Part shown: piece after piece, positions 7,362 to 14,807 of the stretch
How the letters are laid out: each line of letters starts with the position of its first letter
Numbering within the stretch: the first letter of the stretch is position 1
From: JAKVJE01 sp047722305
GTDB lineage: Bacteria > Actinomycetota > Actinomycetes > Actinomycetales > Microbacteriaceae
Direction: 5' to 3'
NCBI GenBank assembly: GCA_047722305.1
Contig: JBDNYM010000049.1
Coordinates: forward strand, 1-17,655
Length of the DNA: 17,655 nucleotides
The notes under the pieces: model-generated
What the model was told of the DNA's origin: nothing
Seen by the model: only the letters and a program-made list of their open reading frames with translations
Databases searched by the model: none
Position numbers and translations under genes: made by a program

Positions 7362-8092
7362 CCGACCCCCGACCGCTGCACATCCTCCACCTCTACCCGG
7401 ACGAGATGAGCATCTACGGCGACACCGGCAACGTGCTCGCCCTCTGCGCCCGGACCCGCGACCACGGGTTCGAGCCGGTGGTCGACCGGCTCACCACCGC
7501 CAGCGAGGCGCTGCCGCCCGACGTCGACCTCATCATCGGCGGCGGCGGGCAGGACTCGGGGCAGTCGCGCATCGGCGCCTCGCTGCAGGGGTTCGGCCCG
7601 GCGCTGCGGGACCTGGTCGAAGACGACGTGCCGGTGCTGCTGGTGTGCGGCATGTACCAGCTGTTCGGGCGGGAGTACGTCACCGGGGCGGGGACCACGG
7701 TGCCCGGCATCGGCATCCTGGATGTCGTCACGCGGGCCGGCACGGGGCGGCGCTCGAACGACATCCTCGTCGCCTCCCCCGAATTCGGGGAGCTGGTCGG
7801 CTACGAGAACCACAGCGGGCTGACCGTCCTCGGGCCCCGGGCCCGTCCCCTCGGGGAGGTGCGGTTCGGCTCCGGCAACGGCGACTCCGGGCAGGAGGGC
7901 GTCCGCTACCGGAACGTCGTCGGCACCTACATCCACGGGCCGCTGCTGCCCAAGAACCCGGCGGTCGCCGACTGGATGATCGAGCAGGCCATCCGCCGCC
8001 GCTACGGGGTGGACGCCGGGCGCCCGCCGGTGCCCCGCTATACCGAGGACGCGCGGCGTGCGGCGGTGCGGATCATCGAGTCGGAGCGCTGA
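7358..8092 (+). CDS. gatD: Lipid II isoglutaminyl synthase, glutamine amidotransferase subunit GatD
   Basis: GatD hydrolyses glutamine and delivers ammonia to MurT for lipid II amidation. The 244-residue product is a CobB/CobQ-type class I amidotransferase. The nucleophile C97 lies in LLVCGMYQLFG and the catalytic H193 in TYIHGPLLPKNP. The N terminus (LHILHLYPDEMSIYGDTGN) and GGGGQDSGQ (61-69) are typical of GatD. The ATG lies within the murT stop (ATGA), so synthesis is coupled to MurT. Length and motifs look intact. The gene ends the plus-strand pair and is followed by a repeat-rich spacer. Confidence 0.96.
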   Translation: MTDPRPLHILHLYPDEMSIYGDTGNVLALCARTRDHGFEPVVDRLTTASEALPPDVDLIIGGGGQDSGQSRIGASLQGFGPALRDLVEDDVPVLLVCGMYQLFGREYVTGAGTTVPGIGILDVVTRAGTGRRSNDILVASPEFGELVGYENHSGLTVLGPRARPLGEVRFGSGNGDSGQEGVRYRNVVGTYIHGPLLPKNPAVADWMIEQAIRRRYGVDAGRPPVPRYTEDARRAAVRIIESER

Positions 8093-8118
8093 GGGGCTGC
8101 TGCTCGCGCGCGGCACCG

Positions 8119-8290
8119 CCGAACTCAGGCATCTGGCCGCGCTGAGCCACCGAACGGGCTGTTAACCGAAGGGTTATAGGTCACGAGGTGTTCTGATCGC
8201 ATGATATCTCCCCGAACTCAGGCATACGGCCGAACTCCGGTGACTCATCCCCTGAGTTTGGGCACTGAGGCTCGAATCCCCTGAGTTTGG
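8119..8290. repeat. Nested inverted repeats in the gatD-lysR spacer
   Basis: The gap 8093-8384 holds no gene. CCGAACTCAGG occurs at 8119-8129 and 8212-8222, and its near reverse complement CCTGAGTTTGG at 8251-8261 and 8280-8290. The inner pair forms an 11-bp stem with one G-T wobble and a 28-base loop. The direct copies on the left extend to CCGAACTCAGGCAT. A smaller hairpin, TAACC-GAAG-GGTTA, lies at 8163-8176. The spacer separates two convergent genes, so bidirectional termination is plausible. The doubled arms also resemble the remains of a small mobile repeat. Confidence 0.65.
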
Positions 8291-8336
8291 CGTGACCTGA
8301 CGGGCTCTGGCGGCAGAATTTGCCGAAGTGGCCCCG

Positions 8337-8384
8337 GGTTTCTCCCCGGGCGGCTGCGCTGGTTTCTCCCCGGGCGGCTGCGCT
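8337..8384. repeat. Perfect 24-bp tandem duplication at the lysR 3' end
   Basis: Bases 8337-8360 are repeated exactly at 8361-8384, and the second copy ends at the base before the lysR stop codon. Each unit starts GGTTTCTCCCCGGG. CCCGGG is self-complementary and can pair with the same hexamer at 8333-8338 or in the other unit, giving terminator-like hairpins for lysR. Identity of the units suggests recent duplication. Confidence 0.85.
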
Positions 8385-9332
8385 TCAGACTGCTGGCACG
8401 GGCTCGGGCGTGCGGCGGATGACGTCCAGGATGCGGGCCACCAGCCGCGACGGGGTCGCGCCCGTCTGCCAGATCGCGCACAGCGGCCGTTCCAGGCGGC
8501 GGTCGTCGAGGTCGATGACGGCGACGGCCCCGGCGGCGACCGGTTCCCGCACCGCCAGCTCGCTGAGCAGTGCCGGGCCGGCTCCGGCGGCCACGGCGCG
8601 CACGATGGCCGTGTTCGAGTCGAACTCGGCGACCGGCGGGCGACGGCCGGGCAGCAGGGCGTCGAGCATGGCACGGGTGCCGGAGCCGGGCTCCCGCTCC
8701 ACGAAACGGGCCGCGGTCAGCTCGGGGATGGCCGAGGCGGACGCGCCGGATGCCATCGTCCGTTCGGCCCAGGGATGCCCGGGCGGCACGATCAGCATCA
8801 TCCGGTCGCGGCGCAGCACCTCGACGGTGAACCCGGCGGGCGTCTCCGGCACCTCCACGAACCCGAGCGGCACTTCTCCGGAGCGCACCAGCTGCATCAC
8901 GCGGGTGGAGTTGTCCACATGGAACGACACCGGCACGATGGGGTCCATCTGGGTGATGGCCTGGATCCACAGGGGCACGAGCTGCTCCCCCACCGTCCGC
9001 GATGCCGCCAGGCGCAGGCTGGTGACCGGGCGGACGGTCAGCTGGGCGGACAGCTTCTCCAGCGGTTCGTAGGCGTCGAGGACGCCGCGCGCCAGTTCCG
9101 CCACCGCGCGGCCCTCCTCGGTCGTCGCCGAGCCGAGCGGGCCCCGTCGCAGCAGTCGGCAGCCGAGCCGCCGCTCCAGTCCGGACAGGGCGCGGGACGC
9201 CTGCGGCTGTCCGATCCCGCAGGCGCGGGCCGCGGCGCCCACCCCGCCCAGGTCCTCCACCAGGACCAGCAGGCGCAGGGTCCCGGGCGCCAGGGACTGG
9301 TCGAGATGGTGCGGTCCGGCGTACTTGGTCAT
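8385..9332 (-). CDS. LysR-family transcriptional regulator divergent from a YeiH-type transporter
   Basis: The 315-residue product has an N-terminal winged helix-turn-helix (about residues 18-63, with LGGVGAAARACGIGQPQASRALSGLERRLGCRLLRR) and a LysR-type effector-binding domain from about 92. That domain includes GEVPLGFVEVPE, LIVPPGHPWAER and FVEREPGSGTR, which resemble the CysB/CbbR/YeiE side of the family. It is transcribed away from a YeiH-family gene, the arrangement of yeiE-yeiH in enterobacteria. Control of that transporter in response to sulfite, sulfate or a related anion is therefore likely but not shown. A TACGCT box lies six bases before the ATG and there is no Shine-Dalgarno sequence, so the mRNA may be leaderless. 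A dyad overlapping the start codon suggests autorepression. Confidence 0.92.
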   Translation of the reverse strand: MTKYAGPHHLDQSLAPGTLRLLVLVEDLGGVGAAARACGIGQPQASRALSGLERRLGCRLLRRGPLGSATTEEGRAVAELARGVLDAYEPLEKLSAQLTVRPVTSLRLAASRTVGEQLVPLWIQAITQMDPIVPVSFHVDNSTRVMQLVRSGEVPLGFVEVPETPAGFTVEVLRRDRMMLIVPPGHPWAERTMASGASASAIPELTAARFVEREPGSGTRAMLDALLPGRRPPVAEFDSNTAIVRAVAAGAGPALLSELAVREPVAAGAVAVIDLDDRRLERPLCAIWQTGATPSRLVARILDVIRRTPEPVPAV

Positions 9333-9349
9333 GTCAATAGCGTATGACC
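9327..9349. promoter_or_regulatory. Probable LysR-type operator, GGTCAT-N11-ATGACC
   Basis: A perfect 6-bp dyad, GGTCAT (9327-9332) and ATGACC (9344-9349), encloses 11 bases and so contains the T-N11-A core of LysR-family sites. The left arm covers the lysR start codon, and the right arm overlaps the lysR -10. Its centre is about 64 bp upstream of the ATG at 9402. If that transporter mRNA is leaderless, this is the usual activator position near -65. Only sequence and position support the call. Confidence 0.65.
9339..9344 (-). promoter_or_regulatory. Candidate -10 of a leaderless lysR promoter
   Basis: TACGCT on the minus strand is followed by ATTGAC and then the lysR ATG, which is leaderless spacing. 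CCGACG at 9363-9368 lies 18 bp upstream as a weak -35. The box lies between the two arms of the dyad and shares a base with it, so regulator binding should block this promoter. Confidence 0.4.
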
Positions 9350-9387
9350 CGATACCGCACCCCGTCGGGCGGGTTCCGAGGTTCGAG

Positions 9388-9393
9388 TAGAAC
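9388..9393 (+). promoter_or_regulatory. Weak -10 candidate for the YeiH-family gene
   Basis: TAGAAC lies eight bases before the second in-frame ATG (9402) and only two bases before the first (9396). No good -35 and no strong Shine-Dalgarno sequence are visible, as would suit an activator-dependent, possibly leaderless promoter. This favours 9402 as the true start, but weakly. Confidence 0.25.
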
Positions 9394-9395
9394 GG

Positions 9396-10523
9396 ATGCC
9401 CATGAGCAGAACTCCCGCCAACGCACCCGCCGACCCGCTCGCCGAAGACTCGGCTGCCGGTACTCCCGTCCAGGGCCTTTCAGCTGCCGCACCGGCGGCA
9501 CCGGAGCCGCAGACCCCGGATCGGAGACATACCGCTCTCGGAATATGGCCGGGACTGCTGATCTGCGCCGCGGTCGGCGCGGGCTGCCTGTGGCTGGGGA
9601 CGGCCGTCCCGAACCTGAGCCCGATGCTGGCGGCGATCGTGCTTGGCATCCTGCTGCGCAACACAGTGCCGATCCCAGGCTGGGCGGAGCCGGGCATCGC
9701 CGTGTCGGCGAAGAGCCTGCTGCGCTGGGGCGTGGTGCTGCTCGGCCTGCAGCTCTCGCTGCCGGCCATCGTGGCGCTGGGCCCTGGGGTGCTGCTCATC
9801 GTGGTCTGCGCGGTGGGGATCACGTTCTTCACCACCCTGGGCGTCGGCCGGCTGCTGGGGGTCGACCGCGACCTGCGGACGCTCATCGCGGCCGGGTTCT
9901 CGATCTGCGGGGCGGCGGCGGTCGCCGGGATGCAGGGCGCGCTGCGGGCCACGCAGGAGAAAGTGGCGGCCGCGGTCGCCCTGGTGGTGCTGTTCGGCAC
10001 CTTGATGATCCCGGTCGCGGACGGCCTGGTCGCCCTGTTCGGGCTGGGCACCGGCGATGCGGGCACCCTGATCGGCGGCTCGGTGCACGAGGTCGCCCAG
10101 GTGGTGGCCGCGGCGGGGATCGCCGGCGGCGCTCCGCTGCTGGCGGTGGCCGTGCCCATCAAGCTGGCCCGCGTGGTGCTGATGGCGCCGGTGGTCGGCG
10201 GGATGTCCGCGTGGCGCCGCCACTCGACGGCGCCGGTGGAGGGGGCGAAGCGTCCCCCGCTCCTGCCGTTGTTCGTGCTCGGATTCATCGCGATGATGCT
10301 CGTGGCGACCACCGGGCTGGTCCCCGGCCCGGTGCTGGACGTCGCGAAGGTCATCCAGCAGTTCCTGCTGGCCGCCGCCATGTTCGCGCTGGGGCTGGGC
10401 GTCAGCATCAAGTCGCTGATCCACCTCGGCGCCCGCCCCATCCTGCTGGGGCTGGCCGCCACCGCCACCATCATGCTGGTGGTGGGCGCCGGCATCCTGC
10501 TGGGCGCCGGCGCTCAGGGCTGA
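9396..10523 (+). CDS. YeiH-family putative sulfate/sulfite exporter
   Basis: The 375-residue product belongs to the YeiH (UPF0324) family of multi-pass membrane proteins annotated as putative sulfate exporters. After an Ala/Pro-rich, probably cytoplasmic N-terminal tail of about 45 residues, hydrophobic segments fill the rest (about ten helices). Family motifs GFSICGAAAVAG (167-178) and GGSVHEVAQVVAA (227-239) are clear. The substrate is not proven for the family, so the name is provisional. The start at 9396 (MPMSRT) could instead be the ATG at 9402; neither has a strong ribosome binding site. The divergent LysR gene and the dyad between them point to substrate-responsive control. The 3' end overlaps the convergent HAD gene by 10 bp. 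Confidence 0.9.
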   Translation: MPMSRTPANAPADPLAEDSAAGTPVQGLSAAAPAAPEPQTPDRRHTALGIWPGLLICAAVGAGCLWLGTAVPNLSPMLAAIVLGILLRNTVPIPGWAEPGIAVSAKSLLRWGVVLLGLQLSLPAIVALGPGVLLIVVCAVGITFFTTLGVGRLLGVDRDLRTLIAAGFSICGAAAVAGMQGALRATQEKVAAAVALVVLFGTLMIPVADGLVALFGLGTGDAGTLIGGSVHEVAQVVAAAGIAGGAPLLAVAVPIKLARVVLMAPVVGGMSAWRRHSTAPVEGAKRPPLLPLFVLGFIAMMLVATTGLVPGPVLDVAKVIQQFLLAAAMFALGLGVSIKSLIHLGARPILLGLAATATIMLVVGAGILLGAGAQG

Positions 10524-11407
10524 GCCGTCTCCTCGCGCACGGCGGCGAGGAACCGGACGGCCGCAGCGTCGTCCACCGCGTCGGGGTAGGCGACGACCCG
10601 GTACGGGCGATCGGGGCGGTCGGGGCGCGGGTGCACGTCCACGTGCGTCACCTCGAATCCTTCCGCCTGCAGCCAGTCGGCCATCGCGTAGTCGGTGGGC
10701 GAATCGCCGACGGTGAACCACCGCGGTGGCACCCCGGCCCCGGTCGCGCGCAGGAGGGAGAGCGCTCGACTGGCTCCGAGCGCCTTGCCTGTGCCCGCCG
10801 CCTGTACGTCCACCGAGATGATCGTCGGGTCGATGTCGAGGGATGCGGTCTCGGCGGCGGCGGTGGCCGGGCAGCTGCGCCCGGTGTCGAGCCGCCGATA
10901 GCCGAGGCGGCTCTCCTGGGCGAGCTGCTGCAGCGCCTCCAGGAAGTCGTGCTGAGCGGAGACGTACTCGGCCCGCGGCACATCGACGCGCTGCTCGACC
11001 GACACCATGGCCGCCTTGCCGGTGTCGAAGAACATCCAGCCGGAGAAGTCACGCTCCACCAGCAGCCGCACCTGCTCCGCGAAGGCGGCAGGCACTTCGA
11101 GGGCGTCGTCCACGGTCTGCGGCCCCAGCCCGCGGAAGTCGGCGGACGCCCAGCAGGCGCCTTTCTCCAGTACCGCGTGGATGTTCCAGGGGCAGCGCAG
11201 CTCGTGCGTGAGCAGCACCGGCAGCACGTGGCGGTGCAGGAAATCGTGTGAGCGCCCCGTGTTGAATACGGTCGGCACCCCGGCGTCGATCAGATCCACC
11301 AGGATGCGCGGCAGGCGTGGGTGATCGAGTCGCCGGGTGAGCGGGTTGGCGATCGGGCCGTCGACGTCGAGCAGCAGGCCGAAGTCTGGTGAAGCCAGTG
11401 CCCTCAC
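10514..11407 (-). CDS. HAD-superfamily hydrolase (probable phosphatase)
   Basis: With the GTG start at 11407 the product has 297 residues. Motif I is LLLDVDGPI, with nucleophile D14 and acid/base D16. A motif II-like FNTGRS, a motif III Lys in GTGKALGASRAL and motif IV FTVGDSPTDYAMADWL follow. These are the hallmarks of Cof-type (IIB-like) cytoplasmic phosphatases with a cap domain. The substrate cannot be told; sugar phosphates are common for relatives. The frame is open for another 32 codons upstream, but GGAGGAGGGG lies 3 bases before the GTG at 11407, and the extension is Arg/Pro-rich without family similarity. It lies downstream of the pil operon on the same strand, beyond a strong hairpin, and converges on the transporter gene. 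No functional link to either is evident. Confidence 0.88.
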   Translation of the reverse strand: MRALASPDFGLLLDVDGPIANPLTRRLDHPRLPRILVDLIDAGVPTVFNTGRSHDFLHRHVLPVLLTHELRCPWNIHAVLEKGACWASADFRGLGPQTVDDALEVPAAFAEQVRLLVERDFSGWMFFDTGKAAMVSVEQRVDVPRAEYVSAQHDFLEALQQLAQESRLGYRRLDTGRSCPATAAAETASLDIDPTIISVDVQAAGTGKALGASRALSLLRATGAGVPPRWFTVGDSPTDYAMADWLQAEGFEVTHVDVHPRPDRPDRPYRVVAYPDAVDDAAAVRFLAAVREETAQP

Positions 11408-11450
11408 ACTCCCCTCCTCCGTCGCGAGGCGGCTGCAGGGGGGTTCAGTC

Positions 11451-11500
11451 CCGAGGCCGGGCACGGCACAGCGCGGACGCGCTGAGCCGTGGCGCCTCGG
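11451..11500 (-). terminator. 50-bp imperfect palindrome ending the pil operon
   Basis: Three consecutive paired blocks form one long hairpin: CCGAGGC (11451-11457) with GCCTCGG (11494-11500), CACGGC (11462-11467) with GCCGTG (11486-11491), and AGCGCG (11470-11475) with CGCGCT (11478-11483). Short internal loops separate the blocks. It begins 13 bp after the pilO stop, where a terminator is expected. No T-tract follows, so it would be an I-shaped type as proposed for actinobacteria. It could also isolate the HAD gene from pil transcription. Confidence 0.65.
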
Positions 11501-11512
11501 CACCGTCCCCGG

Positions 11513-12181
11513 TCAGTTCTTCAGCCCCAGCTGGAACACGAATCCCTTCACGGTTACCTGGTAGCCGGCCCCGCCGTCGTTCCCGTTCTGCTGCTGGTTC
11601 TGCTGGTAGATGAGGCTGTTCACCCAGAAGATGCGGTCGGTGTTCTGGGCGTTATGTACGAACTGGTGGACCTGGTCCTGTGTCCCCTGCACCGTCACAT
11701 CGAGAGGGATGCCGACGAACTGCTTGTTCTTCCAGAACTGGTCAACCGCAGCCTTCGACGCCGCGGAGGCGGCGCCTTTCCCCCAGACCTGTTGCGCCTT
11801 GGCCGGGAACGCCTTGGAGAACAGCACCGCATCCTGCCAGTTGGCGGACACGATGGTTGCGCCAGCGGTCTGGGCGGCCCCGTTGAGCTGCAGCAGGTAT
11901 TGCTGGTACTGGGACGAATCCGGCACGGCCTGCTGCAGCTGGTCGAGTTGGGCCTGGGTGTCGGCTTTCTTCTCGTTGGCCCGTTGCAGTGCGGTGAGCC
12001 GTTGCTGCAGCACTGCCTCCTGCGATTGCAGCCGCTGGGCGGTCTGCGCCTCTGTGGTCGCCGTCTGCCAGGCTGGGCGTACGACGAACATTCCCAGCAC
12101 CAATGCGAGCAGGATAACCCCCAGGACGGTGAGGATCAGGGCGTTCCTGACTCCGATGTGCGTAGAGATCCACGTCCTCAT
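11513..12181 (-). CDS. pilO: Type IV pilus alignment protein PilO-like
   Basis: PilO and PilN form an inner-membrane heterodimer that links the cytoplasmic motor ring to the pilus. The 222-residue product has a short cytoplasmic N terminus, one membrane helix (about 13-34, ALILTVLGVILLALVLGMFVV) and a Gln/Ala-rich coiled coil (about 40-88). Its C-terminal globular part ends in YQVTVKGFVFQLGLKN, consistent with the ferredoxin-like fold of PilO. Sequence similarity is modest, so the call rests on architecture and on position after pilM and pilN. GGAGG lies six bases before the ATG. The start overlaps the pilN stop by 4 bases. It is the last gene of the operon; no pilP or pilQ follows. Confidence 0.85.
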   Translation of the reverse strand: MRTWISTHIGVRNALILTVLGVILLALVLGMFVVRPAWQTATTEAQTAQRLQSQEAVLQQRLTALQRANEKKADTQAQLDQLQQAVPDSSQYQQYLLQLNGAAQTAGATIVSANWQDAVLFSKAFPAKAQQVWGKGAASAASKAAVDQFWKNKQFVGIPLDVTVQGTQDQVHQFVHNAQNTDRIFWVNSLIYQQNQQQNGNDGGAGYQVTVKGFVFQLGLKN

Positions 12182-12870
12182 TTGGCGCCTCCGAAACGAT
12201 ACTGGTACAGGTCGGCGTTGAGCGTGATCGTGAGGGTCACCTGGTAGGGGTACTGGCTGTTGCCGCCCTTGTTGCCGGCGGTCTGATTGTTGATGCTCTG
12301 CACCGCGACGCCCTGCACGCCTTTCAGCGGCCGGATGTCGGCCAGCCAGATGCTGGTGTCCGGCACGGTGCGCGAGTTGAGGGTGACGGCGGCGGTGCCG
12401 ATCGAGTTGGGCGCAGGGATGACCGATGCGGTTCCTCCCGCACCGAGGGACGCCTGGGCGGTTTCGATGTCGAGGTTGGTCATCGCGACATCGGGTGGCA
12501 GCACGTTCTGCAGGTTGGTGATGAAGCCCAGCCAGTCCGCCTCTTGCGCGGTAGCGGCCATCCGAGCCGATTTGAGCAGCTGGACGTTGGCCATCAGATT
12601 TGCGACCGGCTGCAGGTGGCGGATCTCTGCCTGGACCTGCGCGGTGTGCTGCTTGGCGTTCTCCTGCTGTGCCTGGGCGGCCGCGGTGGCCAGAGAGGCG
12701 CTCCCCCATCCGGCCAGGGCGAGCACAAGGATGAGCCCGATCGTGACCAGCCCCCACAGTCTGAGACGGACTCTCTGATGCTCGATGATGACCGCATCGG
12801 GAAGCAGATCGACAGTGGGCACTCCGGCGACGGGAAGGGCGTCGGCGTTCTTCTTCGACAACAGCGGCAT
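12178..12870 (-). CDS. pilN: Type IV pilus assembly protein PilN-like
   Basis: The 230-residue product carries TVDLLPDAV at residues 19-27, the counterpart of the INLLP motif by which PilN tails insert into PilM. A membrane helix (about 38-58), a coiled-coil segment (about 62-95) and a C-terminal ferredoxin-like domain ending TLTITLNADLYQYRF follow. It should sit in the cytoplasmic membrane paired with PilO. The frame is open for 578 codons upstream, but those lie over pilM and the prepilin peptidase gene in another phase. The ATG at 12870 shares a base with the pilM stop (TGATG), and GAGGA lies eight bases before it. Confidence 0.88.
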   Translation of the reverse strand: MPLLSKKNADALPVAGVPTVDLLPDAVIIEHQRVRLRLWGLVTIGLILVLALAGWGSASLATAAAQAQQENAKQHTAQVQAEIRHLQPVANLMANVQLLKSARMAATAQEADWLGFITNLQNVLPPDVAMTNLDIETAQASLGAGGTASVIPAPNSIGTAAVTLNSRTVPDTSIWLADIRPLKGVQGVAVQSINNQTAGNKGGNSQYPYQVTLTITLNADLYQYRFGGAK

Positions 12871-13931
12871 CAGTCGGTCCTCATTCCCAGTCCGATGGCG
12901 ATGGGTGCGACATCGAGGCTCTCTCTCACCTTCAGTTCGGTGTCGACGTCTCGCGTCGTCACCGTGGTGAGGACATCGGTGGTGTATACGGGGTAGCCCG
13001 TGCGCACTTGGATGGCGTCGAGGAGGCCGGTCTGTCGCGACGTGCGGCCGTACAGCCGCAGCGACGTTATGGGGTACTGCTCTTCGGCGTTGCTGTAGTA
13101 GGACAGGGTGTCTTCGATGCTGTTCAGCAGGGTGTCGTAGGCGGCCGCGAGGACGTCCTCGGGGCGTTCCTGCCCGGCCGGGGCGAAAGCGGCGGTGGGC
13201 GAGAGCGGCCGGTAGGCGGTCTGCTGTTTGAGGTCCCGGGCCTGATCGATGGGCAGATCGAACTGCTGGGCGAGCTTGGCGGTGATGTCTTCTCCGCCGG
13301 CGCCGATGATGCGGCCGTAGACGGGCACGCCTCGCACGGCGACGACGATGGTGGTGGTGCTTCCGCCGAGATCGATGTAGGCGATGGTCTCGGAGCTGCG
13401 CCGGTCGAGGGGCTCGATGGCGCGGAGGGCGGCGAAGCAGGAGAGGTCGACGGAGGCCACGTGCAGCTTGGCGGCATTGATGGCCTTGACGTACCCCATC
13501 ACCGTGTCCTCCGTCGCGGCGACCAGCAGCCCTTTGACCATGGGGGTGGTGTCCTGGACGACGTCTTGGACCGGGTAGAAGTCGAGGATGGCGGTGCCGG
13601 CGTCGACGGGCAGGATGTCGGAGATCTGGAAGCGCAGCGTCTTCTGCAGCACGTTCCGGGGCACGCGGGCGATGGTGTGCTGCCGGATGATGAGCCGCTG
13701 GCCGCCGACGCCGAGCGCGACCTGGCGGGTACGGAATTTGCCGAGCGCCCACAGCTGCGTCAGCGCGGCGCTCACCGTGTCGGCAGTGACGACCTCGCCG
13801 TTGACGATGGCGCCGTCGGGCAGTGGCACTTCTGCGTAGCGCGTGACGATCGACGTGTCCCCGTGGGACTCGACTTCCGCACCGCGGATGCCGGTATGCC
13901 CGATGTCGAGGCCGACCAGGCGTGTGGCCAT
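12870..13931 (-). CDS. pilM: Type IV pilus assembly protein PilM
   Basis: PilM is the cytoplasmic actin-like ATP-binding protein that docks on the PilN N terminus. The 353-residue product has the phosphate-1 motif VGLDIGHTGIRGAEV (6-20), the PilM segment LRFQISDILPVD (99-110) and phosphate-2 motif YIDLGGSTTTIVV (185-197). AAGGAG precedes the ATG by eight bases. It lies 51 bp after the prepilin peptidase gene and is coupled to pilN. Length and motifs look complete, so a working alignment complex is likely. Confidence 0.94.
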   Translation of the reverse strand: MATRLVGLDIGHTGIRGAEVESHGDTSIVTRYAEVPLPDGAIVNGEVVTADTVSAALTQLWALGKFRTRQVALGVGGQRLIIRQHTIARVPRNVLQKTLRFQISDILPVDAGTAILDFYPVQDVVQDTTPMVKGLLVAATEDTVMGYVKAINAAKLHVASVDLSCFAALRAIEPLDRRSSETIAYIDLGGSTTTIVVAVRGVPVYGRIIGAGGEDITAKLAQQFDLPIDQARDLKQQTAYRPLSPTAAFAPAGQERPEDVLAAAYDTLLNSIEDTLSYYSNAEEQYPITSLRLYGRTSRQTGLLDAIQVRTGYPVYTTDVLTTVTTRDVDTELKVRESLDVAPIAIGLGMRTD

Positions 13932-13982
13932 AAGGGTGACTCCTTGCTGTTCGGATTGCGTGTTGGGCTGGAAGGGTGTGCG

Positions 13983-14804
13983 CTAGCCGAGTCCCCAGAG
14001 CCCGAGGTAGCGCGCGACCAGCTGGGGACCGTAGACGGCCGCGATGTACCCGCCCAGGGTGATGAAGGGCCCGAACGGGATGCCGTCTTTGCGCTTGACT
14101 CGTCGGGCGAGGACGAGCGCGATCACCACGACTCCGCCGATGAGGAAGGGGAGGACGAGGGCCACCACGAGGGCGCTCCACCCGATCCAGGCGGCGACCG
14201 CCCCGATGTAGGCGACGAGTTTGACGTCGCCGAGCCCCATCGCGCCGGGTTTGACGAAGGCGAGCGCGAGGTAGAACAGCCCGAGTGCGACCCCGCCGAC
14301 GACGAGCCGCAGCAGCGCATCCCAGTCTGCCTGCACGATGGCGGCAGCGACCAGTGCGGCGAGGCTCACGGCGGCGCCCGGGTACAGGATGCGATTCGGG
14401 ATGCGGTGGGTCGACCAGTCGATGACGCTCACGGCGAGGCTGACGACGATCAGCGTCCAGAGGGCGACGGTCTGCAGCGAGGCGGAGACGATATGGAGAG
14501 GGCCGGCCTGTCCGAGCGGATCGACGGCGACGATGACGAGGGCGAACAGCATGGCGCTGAGCGCCTCGACCGCGGGCGATCGCCACCCGATCCGAGTGCG
14601 GCAATGCCGGCAGCGTCCCCGCAGCGCCAGCCAGGAGATGATGGGGATGTTGTCGTACCAGCGCAGGGGCTCCCCGCAGCGGTCGCAGTGGCTTGCGGGC
14701 AGGCTGAGGGGTTCTTTCCGCGGAATGCGGTCGATGAGGACATTCGTGAATGATCCGAACACCGCTCCGAGGATCGCGCCGAGCGCGATGCTGATGGCTT
14801 GCAT
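13983..14804 (-). CDS. pilD: Prepilin peptidase (A24 family)
   Basis: This membrane aspartic protease cleaves the leader of type IV prepilins and usually N-methylates the new N terminus. The 273-residue product has the N-terminal domain GSFTNVLIDRIPR, the two CxxC pairs C40/C43 and C65/C68, and several membrane helices. The catalytic aspartates are D129 (SVIDWSTHRIPN) and D193 in the GLGDVK motif. The presence of the N-terminal domain suggests a bifunctional, PilD-like enzyme. The start is 3 bp after the stop of the large pilus protein gene, so the two are likely translated together. Confidence 0.95.
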   Translation of the reverse strand: MQAISIALGAILGAVFGSFTNVLIDRIPRKEPLSLPASHCDRCGEPLRWYDNIPIISWLALRGRCRHCRTRIGWRSPAVEALSAMLFALVIVAVDPLGQAGPLHIVSASLQTVALWTLIVVSLAVSVIDWSTHRIPNRILYPGAAVSLAALVAAAIVQADWDALLRLVVGGVALGLFYLALAFVKPGAMGLGDVKLVAYIGAVAAWIGWSALVVALVLPFLIGGVVVIALVLARRVKRKDGIPFGPFITLGGYIAAVYGPQLVARYLGLWGLG

Positions 14805-14807
14805 CGC

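Noticed and set aside
8174..8674. A 166-codon minus-strand frame through the spacer and lysR
   Set aside because: It overlaps lysR out of phase. Its AQPPGEKP repeat is only the translation of the 24-bp tandem duplication.
11408..11503. A 32-codon N-terminal extension of the HAD protein
   Set aside because: It runs through the pil terminator palindrome and lacks a ribosome binding site, while GGAGGAGGGG supports the GTG at 11407.
12871..14604. The 578-codon upstream extension of the pilN frame
   Set aside because: It lies over pilM and the prepilin peptidase gene in another phase. The pilN start at 12870 has a ribosome binding site and overlaps the pilM stop.
13008..14753. A 581-codon plus-strand frame
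   Set aside because: Antisense to pilM and the prepilin peptidase gene, with acidic Gly/Asp-rich shadow composition and no motif.
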